In this document: positions 61,264 through 64,000 of the stretch, one piece after another
Layout of the letters: every line of letters starts with the position of its first letter
How positions within the stretch are numbered: the stretch's first letter is position 1
Source: Streptomyces olindensis
Lineage (GTDB): Bacteria > Actinomycetota > Actinomycetes > Streptomycetales > Streptomycetaceae
Length of the DNA stretch: 64,000 nt
Direction of reading: 5' to 3'
Assembly (NCBI GenBank): GCA_000696115.1
Contig: JJOH01000018.1
Location: 87,347-151,346 of the forward strand
Translations under genes and position numbers: made by a program
The notes under the pieces: model-generated
What the model was told of the DNA's origin: nothing
Database searches by the model: none
What the model saw: only the letters and a program-made list of their open reading frames with translations

Positions 61264-61863
61264 TGTTTACTTGACCCTGTCCTGTGACGGGCACCCCGAG
61301 GGTGCGAGAGCACCGCGGGGGCGCGGGTTGTCGGTTTTGCCATCTCTGTAAAGCGTCAGGCTAAACACGAGATTCCCGGCACAGCCGCCGGGGGTCCATG
61401 ATCAGCATGTGAGTTTTCTCACGGATCAGGGGTCGAATCGGTCAATCCGGACTCGCGAGTAGCCCCAACGAAACGGACATTGACCCACTGAAGCCCTCAT
61501 TCCGCTCCTGATCATGGCGACTGGGACACCCGTCGCGGCTCGGCGACTCGCGGGCATACGTCCGAAATGGACGAACTCTCTTTCTACGACCGGTGATCCG
61601 GCCCTCACGTGGTGTCACCTATGTCACGGCCTGGCCTACGAGCCTTGTTGGAGATCCTGTGCTGTGCTGGAATGCCACGGACCGCCGCGGGATCGAGCCG
61701 GCGCACAGGGGGCGCACAGACGCGCCGAGTGGCGGCCAGAAGGGGGAGCCAGCGCCGGTCACTCACGACCACCACGGGGGCGTACTCAGGGCGTCCCCAG
61801 AACGCCGACACCGTGCTCCGCCGTTCTGACGACGGAGTGCCTGGTCCAGAGGTTGCGACGCTA
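61264..61863. other. 600-base divergent intergenic region upstream of cvnA
   Basis: This region between the small peptide gene and cvnA is less GC-rich near 61330-61520. It contains a small dyad TGATC-GTGAG/CTCAC-GATCA around 61400-61429 and should hold both promoters. Open frames in it lack coding character. I see no RNA gene. Confidence 0.4.
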
Positions 61864-64000
61864 GTGCAGGGACGTTTCAAGAGGGATGGCAGCGCTTCGG
61901 CGGAGCCGGAGCCGCACGGCGGGACCGACCGAGGTCCCTCGCCCCAGCACGCCCAGAACCCGGGCCCGGCCGGTGACGGCGGTGAGCGCTCCGGGCGCCC
62001 CGGTGCGTCGGTCCCCTCGGGGTCCGCGAGCCCGGCCCCGCCCCTGAAGCCGCCGGCGGGCCCGACCGGCCCCGGCCCGCGAATAGCCCTGCGCAACTGG
62101 CGCATCTCCACCCGACTGGTGTCGCTGCTCGCGCTCCCGGTGGTCGCGGCCACCTCGCTGGGCGCGCTGCGCATCAACCAGTCCATGGACGACATCCAGC
62201 AGCTCGACAACATGAAGCTGCTGACGGACATGACCAAGCAGGCCACCGAGCTGTCCGCCGCCCTCCAGGAGGAGCGCGACCAGTCGGCGGGCCCGCTCGC
62301 GCACGGCGGCAAGGCCACCGACTTCACGGTCAAGGGCCTGCGCGAGAAGACCGACCGGGCGATGAAGAACTTCCTCGACAGCTCCGAGGAGATCGACAGC
62401 GCCAGCAAGGACGGCAACCTCAAGGGCGTCCGCGAGTACCTCATCCAGATCGCCGGTGAACTCGGCGACCTGGCGCAGATCCGCAAGAGCGCCTACGCCT
62501 CCGAGGGCAACTCCACGCAGACGATCGAGGCGTACCACCGTCTGATCGAGAACCTGATCGACCTCTCCCAGGACATGGCCGAGGCGACCAGCAACCCGGA
62601 CATGATCCAGCGCACGCGTGCGCTGGCCGCGTTCTCCTCCGCCAAGGAGTACTCGTCGATCCAGCGCGCGGCCCTCGCCGCGGCGCTGCCCGCGAGCAAC
62701 ACCACGACCGGCAAGCTCTCCCCGAACGACCGGCTCTACGCCCAGTCGGCCCTGGAGAGCCAGAAGTCCGAGATCCGCAGCTTCAAGAGCATCTACGGCG
62801 AGGACGCCGCCGCCGAGCTGCTCAAGCCGATCGAGGACGGCGGCAACTCCACGATCAAGGCGACCGACACCTACGCGGGCCGTGCCCTGGTCTCCGCGAG
62901 CGGTCTCGCGCAGCAGGACAAGCGGTCCTACCGCGACTGGCTGGACGACAGCTCCACCAAGATCCAGCAGATGAAGAACATCGAGCACACCCTGCTCGAG
63001 GAGATGGAACAGAAGGCCCGCGAGCTGCGCAGCGCCACCGAGCGCGACGCGATCATCTCCGGTGCGCTGATCCTGATCGTGCTCGGTGTGTCGCTGGTCG
63101 GCGCCTTCGTCGTGGCCCGCTCCATGATCCGCTCGCTGCGCCGCCTGGAGGAGACCGCGACGAAGGTCGCCTCCGACCGCCTGCCCGAGCTGGTCAAGCA
63201 GCTGTCCGAGTCCGACCCGCAGGACGTCGACACGTCCGTGGAGTCGGTCGGTGTGCACTCCCGGGACGAGATCGGCCGGGTGGCCGCGGCCTTCGACGAC
63301 GTGCACCGCGAGGCGGTCCGCCTCGCCGCCGAGCAGGCCCTGCTGCGGGGCAACGTCAACGCGATGTTCACCAACCTCTCGCGCCGCTCCCAGGGCCTCA
63401 TCCAGCGTCAGCTGTCGCTCATCTCCGAACTGGAGTCCCGCGAGGCCGACCCGGACCAGCTGTCCTCGCTGTTCAAGCTCGACCACCTCGCCACGCGCAT
63501 GCGCCGTAACGGTGAGAACCTGCTGGTTCTCGCGGGTGAGGAGCCCGGTCGCCGGTGGACCCGCCCGGTCCCGCTGGTCGACGTGCTCCGCGCCGCCGCG
63601 TCCGAGGTGGAGCAGTACGAGCGCATCGAGCTGGCCGCCGTGCCGACGACCGAGGTCGCCGGACGCGTGGTCAACGACCTCGTGCACCTGCTCGCCGAGC
63701 TGCTGGAGAACGCGACCTCGTTCTCCTCCCCGCAGACCAAGGTCAAGGTCACCGGTCACGCCCTGCCCGACGGCCGGGTGCTGATCGAGATCCACGACAC
63801 CGGCATCGGCCTGTCGCCCGAGGACCTCGCCGCGATCAACGAGCGGCTCGCCTCTCCCCCGACGGTGGACGTCTCCGTCTCCCGCCGCATGGGTCTGTTC
63901 GTGGTCGGCCGGCTCTCCCAGCGGCACGGCATCCGCATCCAGCTGCGCCCGTCCGACTCCGGTGGCACGACCGCGCTGGTCATGCTGCCCGTCGACGTCG
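61864..64000 (+). CDS. cvnA1: Nitrate/nitrite-sensor-like histidine kinase of a conservon (3' end outside window)
   Basis: CvnA proteins are the membrane sensors of Streptomyces conservons, which relay signals to a small GTPase. About 712 codons are present. A Pro-rich cytoplasmic N-terminus is followed by a membrane segment (LVSLLALPVVAATSLGAL), an extracellular NIT domain, a second membrane segment (IISGALILIVLGVSLVGAFV), a HAMP domain and a GHKL ATPase (NDLVHLLAELLENATSFSSP, HDTGIGLSPEDL). The phosphoacceptor region (LSRRSQGLIQRQL) lacks a clear His, as in other CvnA proteins. The GTG at 61864 (VQGRFKRDGS) is the likely start. The symbol rests on recalled synteny. Confidence 0.88.
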   Translation, partial: MQGRFKRDGSASAEPEPHGGTDRGPSPQHAQNPGPAGDGGERSGRPGASVPSGSASPAPPLKPPAGPTGPGPRIALRNWRISTRLVSLLALPVVAATSLGALRINQSMDDIQQLDNMKLLTDMTKQATELSAALQEERDQSAGPLAHGGKATDFTVKGLREKTDRAMKNFLDSSEEIDSASKDGNLKGVREYLIQIAGELGDLAQIRKSAYASEGNSTQTIEAYHRLIENLIDLSQDMAEATSNPDMIQRTRALAAFSSAKEYSSIQRAALAAALPASNTTTGKLSPNDRLYAQSALESQKSEIRSFKSIYGEDAAAELLKPIEDGGNSTIKATDTYAGRALVSASGLAQQDKRSYRDWLDDSSTKIQQMKNIEHTLLEEMEQKARELRSATERDAIISGALILIVLGVSLVGAFVVARSMIRSLRRLEETATKVASDRLPELVKQLSESDPQDVDTSVESVGVHSRDEIGRVAAAFDDVHREAVRLAAEQALLRGNVNAMFTNLSRRSQGLIQRQLSLISELESREADPDQLSSLFKLDHLATRMRRNGENLLVLAGEEPGRRWTRPVPLVDVLRAAASEVEQYERIELAAVPTTEVAGRVVNDLVHLLAELLENATSFSSPQTKVKVTGHALPDGRVLIEIHDTGIGLSPEDLAAINERLASPPTVDVSVSRRMGLFVVGRLSQRHGIRIQLRPSDSGGTTALVMLPVDV

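Noticed and set aside
61514..61864. A 116-codon plus-strand frame before cvnA
   Set aside because: It has no ribosome binding site, mixed composition and ends exactly at the cvnA start region. It looks like an untranslated leader.
61605..62486. A minus-strand open frame opposite the start of cvnA
   Set aside because: The plus strand encodes the sensor with clear membrane and NIT regions. The antisense frame is Ser/Pro/Arg noise.

Overview
This window is chromosomal DNA from a Streptomyces or a very close relative. It is very GC-rich, uses many GTG starts, and carries Streptomyces marker genes: NsdA, GlcP, NdgR, HupS with a Lys/Ala-rich tail, the signal peptidase cluster, and a conservon (Cvn) sensor. 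From memory, gene order matches the core region of S. coelicolor from sipX (about SCO5597) down to cvnA1 (about SCO5544), read in reverse. That synteny is recalled, not computed.

Layout. 1-3.6 kb, minus strand: a translation and secretion operon running rpsP, KH-domain RNA-binding protein, rimM, trmD, rplS, sipW, sipX (cut by the window edge). 3.8-7.2 kb: a SprT-like zinc protein, a short archaeal-type prolyl-tRNA synthetase and a methyltransferase. 7.3-13.1 kb, minus: ffh, and amtB-glnK-glnD (ammonium uptake and PII signalling) with a candidate GlnR site upstream. 13.4-20.4 kb: nsdA, a lone Prim-Pol domain protein, ftsY, a luciferase-like monooxygenase, a small frameshifted gene and the glucose permease glcP. 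20.6-25.3 kb: smc, a small coiled-coil protein and acylphosphatase. 25.5-28.6 kb: a CAP-domain protein, a divergent flavodoxin/HxlR pair and mutM. 28.7-36.2 kb, minus: recG (interrupted by an intein), rsmD, coaD, a DivIVA-like coiled-coil protein, DUF177, rpmF and rnc.

36.3-41.1 kb, plus: a translationally coupled HSP90-family ATPase and a large TPR protein, which I do not recall at this place in S. coelicolor. 41.2-50.5 kb: a FakA-like protein, rpmB, thiL-thiD, a stand-alone AsnC effector domain, a DUF3515 lipoprotein, plsC-gpsA-ddl, and cofC with a small protein. 50.5-54.8 kb: hupS, leuC-leuD and divergent ndgR. 54.9-55.4 kb: five tRNA genes (three Glu-CUC, two Gln-CUG). 55.5-64 kb: a HAD hydrolase, a large secreted protein, a fumarylacetoacetate hydrolase-family protein with gltX, a 63-residue peptide with a duplicated motif, and the start of the nitrate-sensor-like kinase cvnA, which runs off the window.

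Most of the window is housekeeping. The stand-out items are: (1) a 338-residue intein splitting the Walker A motif of RecG, with the residues of a class 3 (W-C-T) intein and a damaged homing-endonuclease motif; (2) a Streptomyces dispersed repeat read in frame inside the Smc hinge region; (3) the small peptide with two A-N-P-(R/K)-R-T units; and (4) the HSP90-TPR pair. Function assignments come from reading the translated sequences; no database search was run.
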